64,000 nucleotides of DNA from Patescibacteria group bacterium (GTDB lineage Bacteria > Patescibacteria > Paceibacteria > UBA6257 > 2-01-FULL-56-20): positions 129,262 through 193,261 of the forward strand of contig JANLHI010000032.1 of NCBI GenBank assembly GCA_024654525.1. The letters run 5' to 3'. Below, piece after piece: positions 1 through 8,578 of the stretch. Under the pieces are notes generated by a model. It was not told where the DNA came from and made no database searches. It saw only the letters and a list, made by a program, of their open reading frames with translations. The position numbers and the translations under genes are program-made. Every line of letters begins with the position of its first letter. Position 1 is the first letter of the stretch.

Positions 1-875
1 ATAAATGCCACTGTTTTATTTTTGTTTGCTTCAAGATCTTTTGCGAATTTTAAGTAGTTAAACTTCGGCTCCGGATAACGAATGCTTCCTTTATTCAATT
101 TCCGCGCGTAGAGGCGATAGCTTCCGCCATTGATGGAATTTTCTTCCACTTTGAATATCTCAAGTCCATTTCTTTCGAAGAGGTACACGAGTGAAGGATA
201 GGAATAATATTCGAGGTGTTCGTGGCAGATGTTTCCAAGGTCGTTTTTTTCTATCATGGGTTTTAACGTCATAAGTTGCGCGATGAAGAGTCCATCGTCC
301 GTCATTACGCGTGCGGCATCACGAACGAATTGATTCGGGTCTTCCATGTCGTAGAACATCCCGATTGCGGTCACAATTTTCGCTTTTGGTACGCCAAGCT
401 TGTGGTACTCTTCTTCGCTCCAAAATTCATGAATTCTATGTGTTGCGGTTTTTTTAAGTTTTTCCTGCAGATTGTCCGCAGGTTCACAACCCACTCGCAC
501 GAGTTGTTTCGGATAGAAGCCGAGGAGCGTCCCGTCGTTCGCGCCGATGTCGAGAATCACATCTCCTTTCTTCGGTTTTGCTATTTTCATCGAAGTTTTC
601 GCAATTTCCTTGAGGTCGGCAATGATGACGGGGGAGAGCCCGGATTGATACCAATAATGTCGCGCATACATAATTTCTTGTGGCGCGGTGTGTTTTAGTT
701 GAAGCAGTTCGCACTTTTTATTTGCGCACAGCACAAGTTCAAGCGGGGCTTTGACACCCTTCTTGTGATTCTTTGGGACGAAGTCAGACACATAATGGTT
801 ACCGAGAGAAAGAATTTTCTTGAGTTTCTTTCCTCCGCAGAGTCTGCATGATTTTCTTGTGATTATTTTTTGCAT
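1..875 (-). CDS. SAM-dependent C-methyltransferase-like protein (partial, C-terminus outside window)
   Basis: Reads leftward from an ATG at 875 and leaves the window with no stop; 291 codons are visible. Two cysteine pairs near the N-terminus (CRLC at 10-13, C50 and C55) match the small zinc-binding domain found in deoxysugar C-methyltransferases. The SAM-binding motif ILDIGANDGT lies at about 107-116. The later segments CHEHLEYYS and GGSYRLYAR are typical of the family, where the His-Glu-His stretch sits at the active site. Members methylate NDP-deoxysugars or similar acceptors. The polysaccharide genes that follow fit a sugar-modification role. The exact substrate cannot be read from the sequence. 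Confidence 0.8.
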   Translation of the reverse strand, partial: MQKIITRKSCRLCGGKKLKKILSLGNHYVSDFVPKNHKKGVKAPLELVLCANKKCELLQLKHTAPQEIMYARHYWYQSGLSPVIIADLKEIAKTSMKIAKPKKGDVILDIGANDGTLLGFYPKQLVRVGCEPADNLQEKLKKTATHRIHEFWSEEEYHKLGVPKAKIVTAIGMFYDMEDPNQFVRDAARVMTDDGLFIAQLMTLKPMIEKNDLGNICHEHLEYYSYPSLVYLFERNGLEIFKVEENSINGGSYRLYARKLNKGSIRYPEPKFNYLKFAKDLEANKNKTVAF

Positions 876-896
876 ATTAAAGCTATAGTAAGACGG

Positions 897-918
897 ATTG
901 ATTTTTGGAGCAAGTAAG
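897..918 (+). repeat. 22-base upstream element, copy 1 (see 1846-1867)
   Basis: The bases just before the start at 921 match those before the glycosyltransferase at 1884: 19 of 22 positions are the same, with a shared core TTGATTT(T/C)TGGAGCAA. At the second gene the TTGATT can serve as a -35 box. The role is unknown; a shared promoter or regulatory site, or a leftover of duplication, are both possible. Confidence 0.45.
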
Positions 919-920
919 AT

Positions 921-1793
921 ATGATAAAAATCACAATGCAATTAATAAAAAACCTTTTCGTTTTTATAAATAAAAAATCAAGAATATTAGGCGGGTGGGG
1001 TCTGCGAAGGTTTAGAATGGTGAACGCAATACACAATTACGTTGCGCGAAAAGCTTTCGGAGACAAGGCGGAGGTGAATGGATATTCTCTTTTTATTGAC
1101 CCCGCCGAAGGGTTTGCGGTGTCGTCTGTGTGGGAAAAAGATACGACGGATGTTATAAAGAGCAAATTCCATCGGGGGGGGGTCTTCGTAGATGTTGGAT
1201 CCGACATTGGTTATTACACGTGTCTGGCGGCGCAACTGGGTGCCGGACATATATATGCCATTGAGCCGAATCCTCACACTAGAATGTTGTTGGAAAAGAA
1301 CATTGCGGTAAATGGTTTCAAAAATATTACTATAGTTGGCAAGGCGGCAAGCGACAAGTCGGGAGAAGAAAAGTTTTATACGCATGGGGCTCATAGTACG
1401 CTTGGCTACAATTACAATAAAAACACATCAGAGCGGACAACGATAACTGTTGAAACGATGCCGTTGGATGTGGTCGTCGGTGATGGCACGGTGAATTTTA
1501 TAAAGATGGATATTGAGGGGTCGGAGCCAAAAGCACTTCGCGGCATGCGGAAATTGCTTGAAAGAAACAAACAGGTGCAGATTATCACCGAGTTTGCCCC
1601 GCAATTGATGGCATTGGCAGGAGAAGACCCTTTTGTATTTCTCAAGAGTTTACATAATCTCGGGTTTATCATTTACGATGTGGATAATATTAATAATCCT
1701 ATGAGCCCGGAAGAACTAATGGCCGCATATCGGGAAAAATATAAAAAACTCGGAGATGCTCGTGCGATAACTAATCTGTATTGTGCGAGATGA
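921..1793 (+). CDS. FkbM-family methyltransferase
   Basis: 290 aa. The SAM-binding Rossmann motif FVDVGSDIGYYT is at 89-100, followed by the acidic ribose-binding AIEPN at 113-117 and FIKMDIEGSE near 195-203, the usual FkbM layout. Members O-methylate sugars and glycans or other small molecules. It lies in a polysaccharide cluster and is the first of two FkbM genes here (the other is at 3131). A later ATG at residue 6 is an alternative start. A run of nine G (1174-1182) lies in frame inside the coding region just before the SAM motif, so a one-base slip would switch the gene off. Confidence 0.85.
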   Translation: MIKITMQLIKNLFVFINKKSRILGGWGLRRFRMVNAIHNYVARKAFGDKAEVNGYSLFIDPAEGFAVSSVWEKDTTDVIKSKFHRGGVFVDVGSDIGYYTCLAAQLGAGHIYAIEPNPHTRMLLEKNIAVNGFKNITIVGKAASDKSGEEKFYTHGAHSTLGYNYNKNTSERTTITVETMPLDVVVGDGTVNFIKMDIEGSEPKALRGMRKLLERNKQVQIITEFAPQLMALAGEDPFVFLKSLHNLGFIIYDVDNINNPMSPEELMAAYREKYKKLGDARAITNLYCAR

Positions 1794-1846
1794 GTTTTTG
1801 CGCACGGGATTTTATTGTATAGTTCAAACTAACATAGAATTGCCAA

Positions 1847-1876
1847 TTGATTTCTGGAGCAAATAAAGGGTATTAT
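1847..1876 (+). promoter_or_regulatory. Promoter for the 1884 glycosyltransferase, nearly leaderless
   Basis: TTGATT (1847-1852), an 18-base spacer and TATTAT (1871-1876), only seven bases before the ATG at 1884. Transcription would begin at or next to the start codon, and no Shine-Dalgarno sequence is present. The left half is the second copy of the 22-base element at 897-918. Confidence 0.5.
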
Positions 1877-1883
1877 ATTCTGT

Positions 1884-3134
1884 ATGCGTATTGCAATTGT
1901 TACTTACAACTTGAAGTGGGTGGGAGGGGGTCAGCGACTTACTTATGAATTGGCGCAGGAAATAGTAAAGCGCGGGCACTCGCTCGTGATTTATGTTCCC
2001 GATGCCGAATACAGCGAGATTGCATATCCGGATTTACAAAAGGGACTTTCTATTCGAACAGTTCCCGTTCCGAAGGGATATCTGTGGTCGCCGCAGAGCA
2101 AGTTGCTGGCGATGCGCCTTGTGTATAAAGTCATTAAAGAGCGATGGTTGAATTCTACCGGAAAACGAATGGCACAAGCACTGCTCGCGGATGGCGATAA
2201 TTTTGATATTATAAATGTCCATGATTTTGCGTATAAAGTTGCCTATTACTACAAGAAGCGGGGAGGAAAGGCAAAAGTGGTGGGGCAGGGAAATGACCCG
2301 GCATATCATTATCTTCCGCATCCCGAGAGTTATATCTATGACCGCTTGAGCTATTACTTTAATAAATTGAAGGATTATCCTGAACGGAAATTTTTTAGGG
2401 CGCTTGATGCGACGGCGGTGCTCGATGTGTATGGGAAAGAGTGGTACGAGACGCGCGGCGTGCCGCGCGCCGAGGTGGTGCATCACGGCACGGATTTCAA
2501 CGCGTTCTATGCGCCGGTAAAAGACGTCTCGGAGAAATTCAAACAGAAGAAGGTACAGCTTATGGGATTGGGAATCCTCAATCCTTATCGTGGATATGCC
2601 TCGCTTATCGAAACCGTGCGTATATTGCGCGAGTGGGGATACGATGCAACTGCAAAAATCGTCTGTCGCGATTATTGGAAGCGTCCGCTGTGGCGGGAGA
2701 ATTTGCTTTCGAGAATACGGGAAGGGCATCTTGAACAATATGTAAGCATTAATTTTGATGGGGTTTCTGACGCGGAATTAAAGAAGTTGTACGCGGAAAG
2801 TGATATTTTTTCATACCTCCTCTACCTTCCCGCACCGCGGAATGGATTCGGATTCTCTTCAAGTATTCCGGAAGCAGCCGCTTCGGGTATTCCCGCGATG
2901 ACGTGGACTACGACGACTTCACTTGAAGCGTTCAAGGACGGGGAAAGTATTATCGCCGCCGAACCGCTTCATGCTGAACAGCTTGCCGCAAAAGTAAAAG
3001 AGTTAGTGGATAATCCAGAAAAGTATCGCGCGATGGCGTTTGCCGCGCAAAAACTGGTGCAAGAGGAGTTAAACTGGCAGAAATTTACGGAAGGCATTGT
3101 GCGTTTGTTTTCGGAAACGCAAAACACGCGGTGA
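1884..3134 (+). CDS. Glycosyltransferase family 4 (GT-B fold)
   Basis: 416 aa. The N-terminus has the family 4 look, with VGGGQRLTYELAQEIVKRGH. The C-terminal nucleotide-sugar half carries GLGILNPYRGYASLIETV around 230-247 and the donor-binding region with FGFSSSIPEAAASGIPAM near 335-350, where the E of PEAAASG is the usual EX7E position. It transfers an activated sugar, probably to a lipid-linked glycan on the cytoplasmic face. It sits between two FkbM methyltransferases and overlaps the next gene by four bases (GTGA). Sugar specificity is unknown. Confidence 0.88.
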   Translation: MRIAIVTYNLKWVGGGQRLTYELAQEIVKRGHSLVIYVPDAEYSEIAYPDLQKGLSIRTVPVPKGYLWSPQSKLLAMRLVYKVIKERWLNSTGKRMAQALLADGDNFDIINVHDFAYKVAYYYKKRGGKAKVVGQGNDPAYHYLPHPESYIYDRLSYYFNKLKDYPERKFFRALDATAVLDVYGKEWYETRGVPRAEVVHHGTDFNAFYAPVKDVSEKFKQKKVQLMGLGILNPYRGYASLIETVRILREWGYDATAKIVCRDYWKRPLWRENLLSRIREGHLEQYVSINFDGVSDAELKKLYAESDIFSYLLYLPAPRNGFGFSSSIPEAAASGIPAMTWTTTTSLEAFKDGESIIAAEPLHAEQLAAKVKELVDNPEKYRAMAFAAQKLVQEELNWQKFTEGIVRLFSETQNTR

Positions 3135-4129
3135 GTTTTTCCATGAAAAAAACGTTGGCGAATGTCTATATCTACTGCATCGCGCGGCTTTTTAAATGGG
3201 GGACGAGAATTTTCGGGAGGAGGGGATTATACAAGGTGTGGCCTTTCGGAATGGTCTATGATTTGCTCTCCGGTGCTCTCCATGCGCATAAATGGCCCGA
3301 GGTTATTGATGTTGATGGCCATGCTATATATGCACCCGAGGCGGAACGGTCTGTGGTGGCGATGTGGAAGGGAAGGGCGGACGAACTTGAATTCCGTTTG
3401 CTGGAACGGGAAATCCCGAAGGGAGGGACGGTAATCGATGTGGGGGCGAATATCGGGTATTACGCACTCATTCTTGCTCGCGCAGTGGGAAGTGAGGGGC
3501 GCGTGTTCGCATTTGAGCCGGAAAAAGAGAATATTCGATTTTTAAAAAAAAATATTGAGGAAAATCATTATGGGAATGTGGAAATCGTTTCCGCTGCGGT
3601 GGGGGAGAAAAAAAGTTCCGTAATGTTATTTACATCAAATAGTAATCCTGGCGGGCATCAGATTTATGATTTTGCCGGACGTCTTAAAGAAAAAATAGCT
3701 CAAGGGAAGAATCTTAATGAATCGGAAATACAAGCGTTGCATGAGCATGAAATGGAAATGCAACGCGGTTATGATGTGGACGTAGTGTCTCTTGATGAAT
3801 ATTTTAAAAATTATACTCGCCCCATACATCTTATAAAGATTGATGTGGAAGGCGCCGAGGGGGGTGTGCTTGCGGGTATGCGGCACACCCTTCGGAAAAA
3901 TCCGAATATCAAACTGTTTTTTGAATTTTGGCCGGTGGGTATGCGTACTTTCGGCAGTGATCCCCGTGCATTTCTCAATATTCTTGAAAATGAGGGATTT
4001 GATTTTTATGATCTCAATAATTTCAAGCGATATAAGAACGAATCTGAAAAGATGGATGCTGCGGAACTTTTTAGTCGATACGAAAATTCGCAATCAACAA
4101 ATGTGTTTGCGATAAAACACGAGCGTTAG
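3131..4129 (+). CDS. FkbM-family methyltransferase
   Basis: 332 aa from a GTG at 3131 that overlaps the previous stop; an ATG at 3143 gives a 328-aa form and is equally plausible. The SAM site TVIDVGANIGYYALILARAVG lies near 101-121 in two parts (TVIDVGANIGYY, then ILARAVG), with FAFEPEKEN after it and LIKIDVEGAEGGVL near 236-249. It is longer than the first FkbM protein because of a charged insertion around 180-200 (EKIAQGKNLNESEIQALHEH). It meets the leftward cysC tail to tail with a four-base overlap. The acceptor is unknown. Confidence 0.85.
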   Translation: MSFSMKKTLANVYIYCIARLFKWGTRIFGRRGLYKVWPFGMVYDLLSGALHAHKWPEVIDVDGHAIYAPEAERSVVAMWKGRADELEFRLLEREIPKGGTVIDVGANIGYYALILARAVGSEGRVFAFEPEKENIRFLKKNIEENHYGNVEIVSAAVGEKKSSVMLFTSNSNPGGHQIYDFAGRLKEKIAQGKNLNESEIQALHEHEMEMQRGYDVDVVSLDEYFKNYTRPIHLIKIDVEGAEGGVLAGMRHTLRKNPNIKLFFEFWPVGMRTFGSDPRAFLNILENEGFDFYDLNNFKRYKNESEKMDAAELFSRYENSQSTNVFAIKHER

Positions 4130-4656
4130 ATGTAGCACCTTTTTTTCAGTATTTCCTTTATTTTTTTGAGGGATTGCATGGGGTTTTCGCGGTTGGTATG
4201 AAGTATGAGCTCGGGATTTTTCGGTTTCTCGTATATTGAGTGAATGCCGATGAAGTTTTTCATGGTGCCATTTTTCACGTTCCGGTAATGCCCTTTGGGG
4301 TCACGCCGCATGCAGACCGAAACGGGACAGTCGCAAAAAATTTCTACAAAACGCGGAAATTTTTTTCTTGCCGTGGCGCGGACGCGTGCACTGGGGGATA
4401 TGATGGAAACGATAACGTTTTTGCCTTTTGTAAGATGAGATGTTACGAGCGAGCGTACCCTCCGATGATTTTTTCCAATGTCTCTTTTGCTAAAACCTAA
4501 ATCTTGCGAAATGGTTTTGCGTACTTCATCTCCGTCAACTATTACCGAAGGGATTCTTTTGCGCTGAAGAAAAGTATAGAGCTTTTTTGCAAGCGTGGTT
4601 TTTCCCGAGCCGGAAAGTCCAGTTAGCCACACCACAAAAGGAGGATCTTTCTGCAT
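4126..4656 (-). CDS. cysC: Adenylylsulfate (APS) kinase
   Basis: 176 aa, the normal length for a stand-alone APS kinase. The P-loop GLSGSGKTTLAKKL is at about 13-26, DGDEVRK near 41-47, the F-S-K-x-D-R-like FSKRDIGKNHRRV near 55-67, and the DCPVSVCMRRDPKGHY segment near 109-124. It phosphorylates APS with ATP to give PAPS, the cell's sulfate donor. It directly abuts the pyruvate-kinase-like gene at 4657, and ATP sulfurylase is two genes upstream in the same operon, so both steps from sulfate to PAPS are encoded. No PAPS reductase or sulfotransferase is seen in the window. Confidence 0.92.
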   Translation of the reverse strand: MQKDPPFVVWLTGLSGSGKTTLAKKLYTFLQRKRIPSVIVDGDEVRKTISQDLGFSKRDIGKNHRRVRSLVTSHLTKGKNVIVSIISPSARVRATARKKFPRFVEIFCDCPVSVCMRRDPKGHYRNVKNGTMKNFIGIHSIYEKPKNPELILHTNRENPMQSLKKIKEILKKRCYI

Positions 4657-5739
4657 TTACAGATAGTTCAAATCTTGAAGGCGACCGATAACATCCGCAA
4701 GCGGAGCTTTTTCTTTATGATGTAGTATAAATTCTCCTTGCTGAATAAGTTTTTTGAGCGTCTTTACGATGAGCACCGGATTTTCCCCTATCGCGGTTTC
4801 CGATGAAAGTACGAGTCCGTCCACGCCATCAAGCACCAAGTTGATAATATCGTTTGCTTCGCCGCGTGTCGGTTTATTCTTTTTAATCATAGATTCGAGA
4901 ATGTGGGTTGCTACAAAGATTTCCATTCCGGCGCTTGCACATCGTTGCGTGATGAACTTTTGAATAAGAGGTATTTTTTCATAGCCTATTTCCGTTCCGA
5001 GGTCATTTCTGTCGATAAAGATTGCGTCGCTTGCTTTAATAAGCTCCTCAAGATTGCGCAATGCTTTTTCTGTTTCTATTTTAGAGGTTACGCGGATTTT
5101 TTTCTTTCCTATAAATGTGCGTGCTTCTTGCACATCTTGTGCGTCATTTACGTACGACAACGAAACTTCCGAGATGCCGTAAGAAAGAGATTTTTTAATT
5201 GTTGCGCGATCCATGTCTGTAAGCATTGATTTTGGCTCCATCTTTTTTTCGAGGCGTATGTTTTTAGGAACGCTTATTGTTCCGCCGGTTGTTACGATGT
5301 ACGAGCGGATTCCCTTACGAGTGTCGCGTTTTGTGTCGGGGGAGAGGACTATTTGATTGTCGTCCAAGAATATTTTTGATTTTTTAGGAATAAGCTCAAG
5401 AATCTCCAAGCGAGTGATCCAGAGAGATTTTTCTTTTACACGAATTCCGAATGGAACGATCGAAATACGCTCATTTTTTTTGAGTATAAGAGGCTTGCCG
5501 TCCGGAGCCATAATCCTTGTTTCTTTTCCTTGAGTATCGATGATGATTGGAATCTTTTTCGAAATTGCGCGCATGCGTGCAAGGAGCTGTATCGCAAGAG
5601 GGAATGGGGTATGGCTCAAATTGATACGCAAGGCATCCGCACCTGCGCGGATAAGCCCCCGCATTATTTTTTCAGATTGAGATGTGGGGCCAATAGTGCA
5701 AATGATTTGTATGTGCGGTTTCTTTTTATATAGTTGCAT
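4657..5739 (-). CDS. Short, divergent pyruvate kinase
   Basis: 360 aa. Clear pyruvate-kinase landmarks: IICTIGPTSQSE near 13-24, RINLSHTPFP, IDTQGKETRI, the catalytic-lysine region TSKIETEKAL, and PTRGEANDIINLVLDG. It ends after the barrel, so the C-terminal allosteric domain of ordinary pyruvate kinases (about 470 aa) is missing. Several hallmark residues differ: RGDLGVE becomes RNDLGTE and SGESA becomes SSETA. Family knowledge points to phosphoenolpyruvate plus ADP giving pyruvate plus ATP. Its place between a phosphodiesterase and APS kinase suggests a special role, perhaps local ATP supply for sulfate activation or a changed substrate. That is inference. Confidence 0.8.
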   Translation of the reverse strand: MQLYKKKPHIQIICTIGPTSQSEKIMRGLIRAGADALRINLSHTPFPLAIQLLARMRAISKKIPIIIDTQGKETRIMAPDGKPLILKKNERISIVPFGIRVKEKSLWITRLEILELIPKKSKIFLDDNQIVLSPDTKRDTRKGIRSYIVTTGGTISVPKNIRLEKKMEPKSMLTDMDRATIKKSLSYGISEVSLSYVNDAQDVQEARTFIGKKKIRVTSKIETEKALRNLEELIKASDAIFIDRNDLGTEIGYEKIPLIQKFITQRCASAGMEIFVATHILESMIKKNKPTRGEANDIINLVLDGVDGLVLSSETAIGENPVLIVKTLKKLIQQGEFILHHKEKAPLADVIGRLQDLNYL

Positions 5740-5744
5740 TGATT

Positions 5745-7124
5745 TTATAATAAGGGTTTTCCGGGAAGATTTTTATGTTGCATTCCCAACGCTTTTAAAA
5801 TGGTTGGTGCGATACGGAGTGCATCGACTGTTTCGATTTTTCCTTTTTCCTGCAGTAACGGCGATTTCATCACAAATACTCCTTCGGGAGAGTGTCCCGC
5901 ATCATCAATACCCACTGTGGTTTCTTGTGAATAAAGGCCGAAGTTTCCGATGTCGTTATTTACTCCATATCGCAAATTGTCGAAATATACAATAATGTCG
6001 GGAGCTTTCCCGTCTTTTTTCCGATATATGGTTTTGGTATCAAACACGCGGTTTTGAAGTTTTTCTCCACGTTCTCCCTTGATCGCGTTAAGCTTTTTTA
6101 TAAGATATGACTTCAATTTTACCTTTTCTTTTCCGAAGAGATATATTCTTCCCTGATATCCACCCGATGCAATTGCGCAAGTTTTTTTCCAATCAATTTC
6201 TTCGTGGCGGAGGCGTCGGGGAATTTCAAGCGGTGGGGATGTATTTTTTAAAATAAGAAGTTTTTCGCGACGGAGCCAATCATTTAAATTGATACGACAT
6301 TCCATTCTATCCATACCATGATCAGAAACAACGATGATGGTGGTGTGCTTGTCTATTTTTGATGAGGCGAGAAGCTTCCCTAATTCGCGATCTGTGTATT
6401 GATAATAATCACGAATAACGTTTTTATATGGAGAGTTTTTCAGGTGGCGAGGATGATGTGGATCCATGTGGCGCCAGAACATATGATGAAGGCGATCGGT
6501 GCCAATGATAACCATATTGAAGAGGTCCCAATCATAGTGTTTCATGCAGTATTGCGCAACGCGGAAATGTTGTGCGGACATGGTGTATGTTTTCTTGATG
6601 AGCATATCAAGGTCGAGTTTCTTATAGCCGGTGAATCCCGCAACGTCAAAAAGATATTCTTTTCCGCGCAGTAGTTTTGTGATTTTTGATTTCAGCGTGC
6701 GTGGATGAACGCTGTGTTCGTCGAATGATGGAGTGAGAAAATCGGAAATCATGGCGCCATGAATAGGGCGCACGGGATAGGTGAGGGGAATATTAAGTGC
6801 AACCACAGTTTTCTTTTTTTTGTCGAGCATGTCCCAGAGCATGGGTACGCGGATGTTCTCCGAGGTGATAAGCGTATTCATTGATGCGGGACCGGGCGCC
6901 TCGGTGTAACTATGCACGCCGGTTTCACTCGGGTCGCGTCCGGAATTGATGCTCGTCCACGCGACGATGGAAGTTGGAGGAATGGTGGTGCGCATGCGCG
7001 CATACATTCCCTCTTGCATGAGTCGGGCGATATTCGGTACATCTTTCTTATAGCGTCCGAAGACGAGCTCCGGCACCATGCCGTCCACGCCAAAAACGAA
7101 CACTTTTTGCTTTGGTTTTTTCAT
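5745..7124 (-). CDS. Type I phosphodiesterase/nucleotide pyrophosphatase, alkaline-phosphatase superfamily
   Basis: 459 aa from the ATG at 7124; a TTG at 7142 would overlap the upstream gene. The N-terminus VFVFGVDGMVPELV supplies the first metal-binding Asp. The threonine nucleophile lies in PPTSIVAWTSINSGRDP near 50-65. IIGTDRLHHMFW and VVSDHGMDRM give the remaining metal ligands. Related enzymes split phosphodiester or pyrophosphate bonds. In an operon that makes PAPS it might recycle the 3',5'-ADP by-product or act on a sugar-phosphate polymer; neither can be shown here. No signal peptide is seen, so a cytoplasmic site is likely. It starts 10 bases after the ATP sulfurylase stop. Confidence 0.8.
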   Translation of the reverse strand: MKKPKQKVFVFGVDGMVPELVFGRYKKDVPNIARLMQEGMYARMRTTIPPTSIVAWTSINSGRDPSETGVHSYTEAPGPASMNTLITSENIRVPMLWDMLDKKKKTVVALNIPLTYPVRPIHGAMISDFLTPSFDEHSVHPRTLKSKITKLLRGKEYLFDVAGFTGYKKLDLDMLIKKTYTMSAQHFRVAQYCMKHYDWDLFNMVIIGTDRLHHMFWRHMDPHHPRHLKNSPYKNVIRDYYQYTDRELGKLLASSKIDKHTTIIVVSDHGMDRMECRINLNDWLRREKLLILKNTSPPLEIPRRLRHEEIDWKKTCAIASGGYQGRIYLFGKEKVKLKSYLIKKLNAIKGERGEKLQNRVFDTKTIYRKKDGKAPDIIVYFDNLRYGVNNDIGNFGLYSQETTVGIDDAGHSPEGVFVMKSPLLQEKGKIETVDALRIAPTILKALGMQHKNLPGKPLL

Positions 7125-7134
7125 AGGGTGGCGA

Positions 7135-8277
7135 CTACACAAATAAACTTTTTTCGCGAAGGAGAAGATTTACAATCTCCGGTCGCATCATTTCCTCCGG
7201 TGGATGACGTTTTGCAATAAGCGCTGCGCGCACTTTGGTGCCGCTTGGGCGTACGCGCTGATTCTCTCCGTGTAGGCATAAGTTTTCAAGTGTCATACCT
7301 TTGCAGTCATGACAAAATAGCGCTTCTTTGAAGTGAAGAATAATAATGCCCATTTTTGCATTATATTTTGCAAGCGCTTTTTCATAGTCGCGTGGCGCGT
7401 AGTAATTTCCCACGCCAGTGTGATCGCGTCCGATAATAAAATGAGTGCAACCAAAGTTTTTCCGTAGCATTGCAGTGAGAAGCGCTTCGCGCGGTCCTGC
7501 ATAGTAAGGATTATGCTCTAATATACCGAGGAGTGATTTGCCACGAGGAAGAATGTGGCGAGAGAGATATGTATATGCTTTAAGCACCACTTCATTCCGG
7601 AAATCTCCGGATTTTTTATATCCCACAAGAGGATTTACAAACACACCATCGGTAACTTTAAGCCCTTCACGTTGTACATGTTCGTGTCCGCGATGAGGTA
7701 CATTTCGCGTGTGGAACCCCACAATTTTCTTCCAATTTTTTTTCACAAAAATCTCCCGTACTTTTTTTGGAGAGAGATTATAATGTGCAAATTCTCCGCG
7801 ATCGTCGTGGAGAAGTATGATATTTCCCGCGATAAGATATTCCTTGCGCGAGAATATTTTTTTTACACCGGGATGTTTCATGTCTGTCGTTTTAAAAATT
7901 TGCTTACAGAAGGAGGTTTTCTTGAAAAGATAAATCTCTTTAACATCCATTACTGCGATTTTTTTTCCGTTTCCCGCGACGAGGAAAACACGCCGCGCAT
8001 CTTTGATTTTTTTCCTTTCGGCAAAAGAAATATCCAGGATTATTGGGATAGGCCAGAATATTCCGTTTGTAAGATGCCACGAACTAAGAATGGAATTTAC
8101 CTCTTTCTTACCGAGAAATCCCGTGAGGGGGCTGTATACGCCGTGTGCGATATTGCGCACCTCGATAAAACGTTCTTCCGAGATGTGAAGTTCGGGGAGA
8201 GCGAGCTTAAGAAGGCACGCTCGTTGTCGCGGTGTCGCTATGCGATTAATAAGTTTTCCGCCAAGAGGGTTATTCAT
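7135..8277 (-). CDS. sat: Sulfate adenylyltransferase (ATP sulfurylase), homo-oligomeric type
   Basis: 380 aa, the normal length for a single-domain Sat/Met3-type enzyme without a kinase domain. The PUA-like start GVYSPLTGFLGKKEV is near 46-60. The nucleotide-binding HTRNVPHRGHEHVQREGL holds the HxxH signature, followed by NPLVGYKKSGD and the P-loop-like GRDHTGVGNYY. The reaction is sulfate plus ATP giving APS plus pyrophosphate. It overlaps the SemiSWEET gene by eight bases, consistent with translational coupling. With cysC in the same operon it feeds PAPS formation, most simply for sulfating the surface polysaccharide. Confidence 0.92.
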   Translation of the reverse strand: MNNPLGGKLINRIATPRQRACLLKLALPELHISEERFIEVRNIAHGVYSPLTGFLGKKEVNSILSSWHLTNGIFWPIPIILDISFAERKKIKDARRVFLVAGNGKKIAVMDVKEIYLFKKTSFCKQIFKTTDMKHPGVKKIFSRKEYLIAGNIILLHDDRGEFAHYNLSPKKVREIFVKKNWKKIVGFHTRNVPHRGHEHVQREGLKVTDGVFVNPLVGYKKSGDFRNEVVLKAYTYLSRHILPRGKSLLGILEHNPYYAGPREALLTAMLRKNFGCTHFIIGRDHTGVGNYYAPRDYEKALAKYNAKMGIIILHFKEALFCHDCKGMTLENLCLHGENQRVRPSGTKVRAALIAKRHPPEEMMRPEIVNLLLREKSLFV

Positions 8278-8569
8278 TGTTAAGTGGGATGACCTCTTTT
8301 GTTTTACTCTCTGTGCGCCAGATTTTTACATAGACAACCATGGTCGCGGTAAGAAAAATAAGCGCAAGACCGTACTTTATCTGAAGAGGATTTTGATGAA
8401 TTAAGAGTGCATATATAAGTGCAACAATGTTTGCAATGAGAGATATGAAAAGGAGGAGGAAACTCAATCCCTCAACAGTTTTTGTTTGATGCGTTTTTAT
8501 CATCTGCGGGATATAGCAGATACTGAAAAGCACAGTGGCAGTCCATCCGAAAATAGCCGAAAGTTCCAT
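8270..8569 (-). CDS. SemiSWEET/PQ-loop membrane protein
   Basis: 99 aa with three hydrophobic segments (about 4-22, 34-58 and 66-84) and the PQ-loop signature YIPQMIKTHQTKTVEGLS near 19-36. This is the half-SWEET layout; such proteins dimerise and pass sugars or other small solutes across the cytoplasmic membrane. The end overlaps the start of sat by eight bases. Co-transcription with sulfate activation genes is unusual, and the solute is not known. Confidence 0.8.
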   Translation of the reverse strand: MELSAIFGWTATVLFSICYIPQMIKTHQTKTVEGLSFLLLFISLIANIVALIYALLIHQNPLQIKYGLALIFLTATMVVYVKIWRTESKTKEVIPLNNE

Positions 8570-8578
8570 GACGATGGT

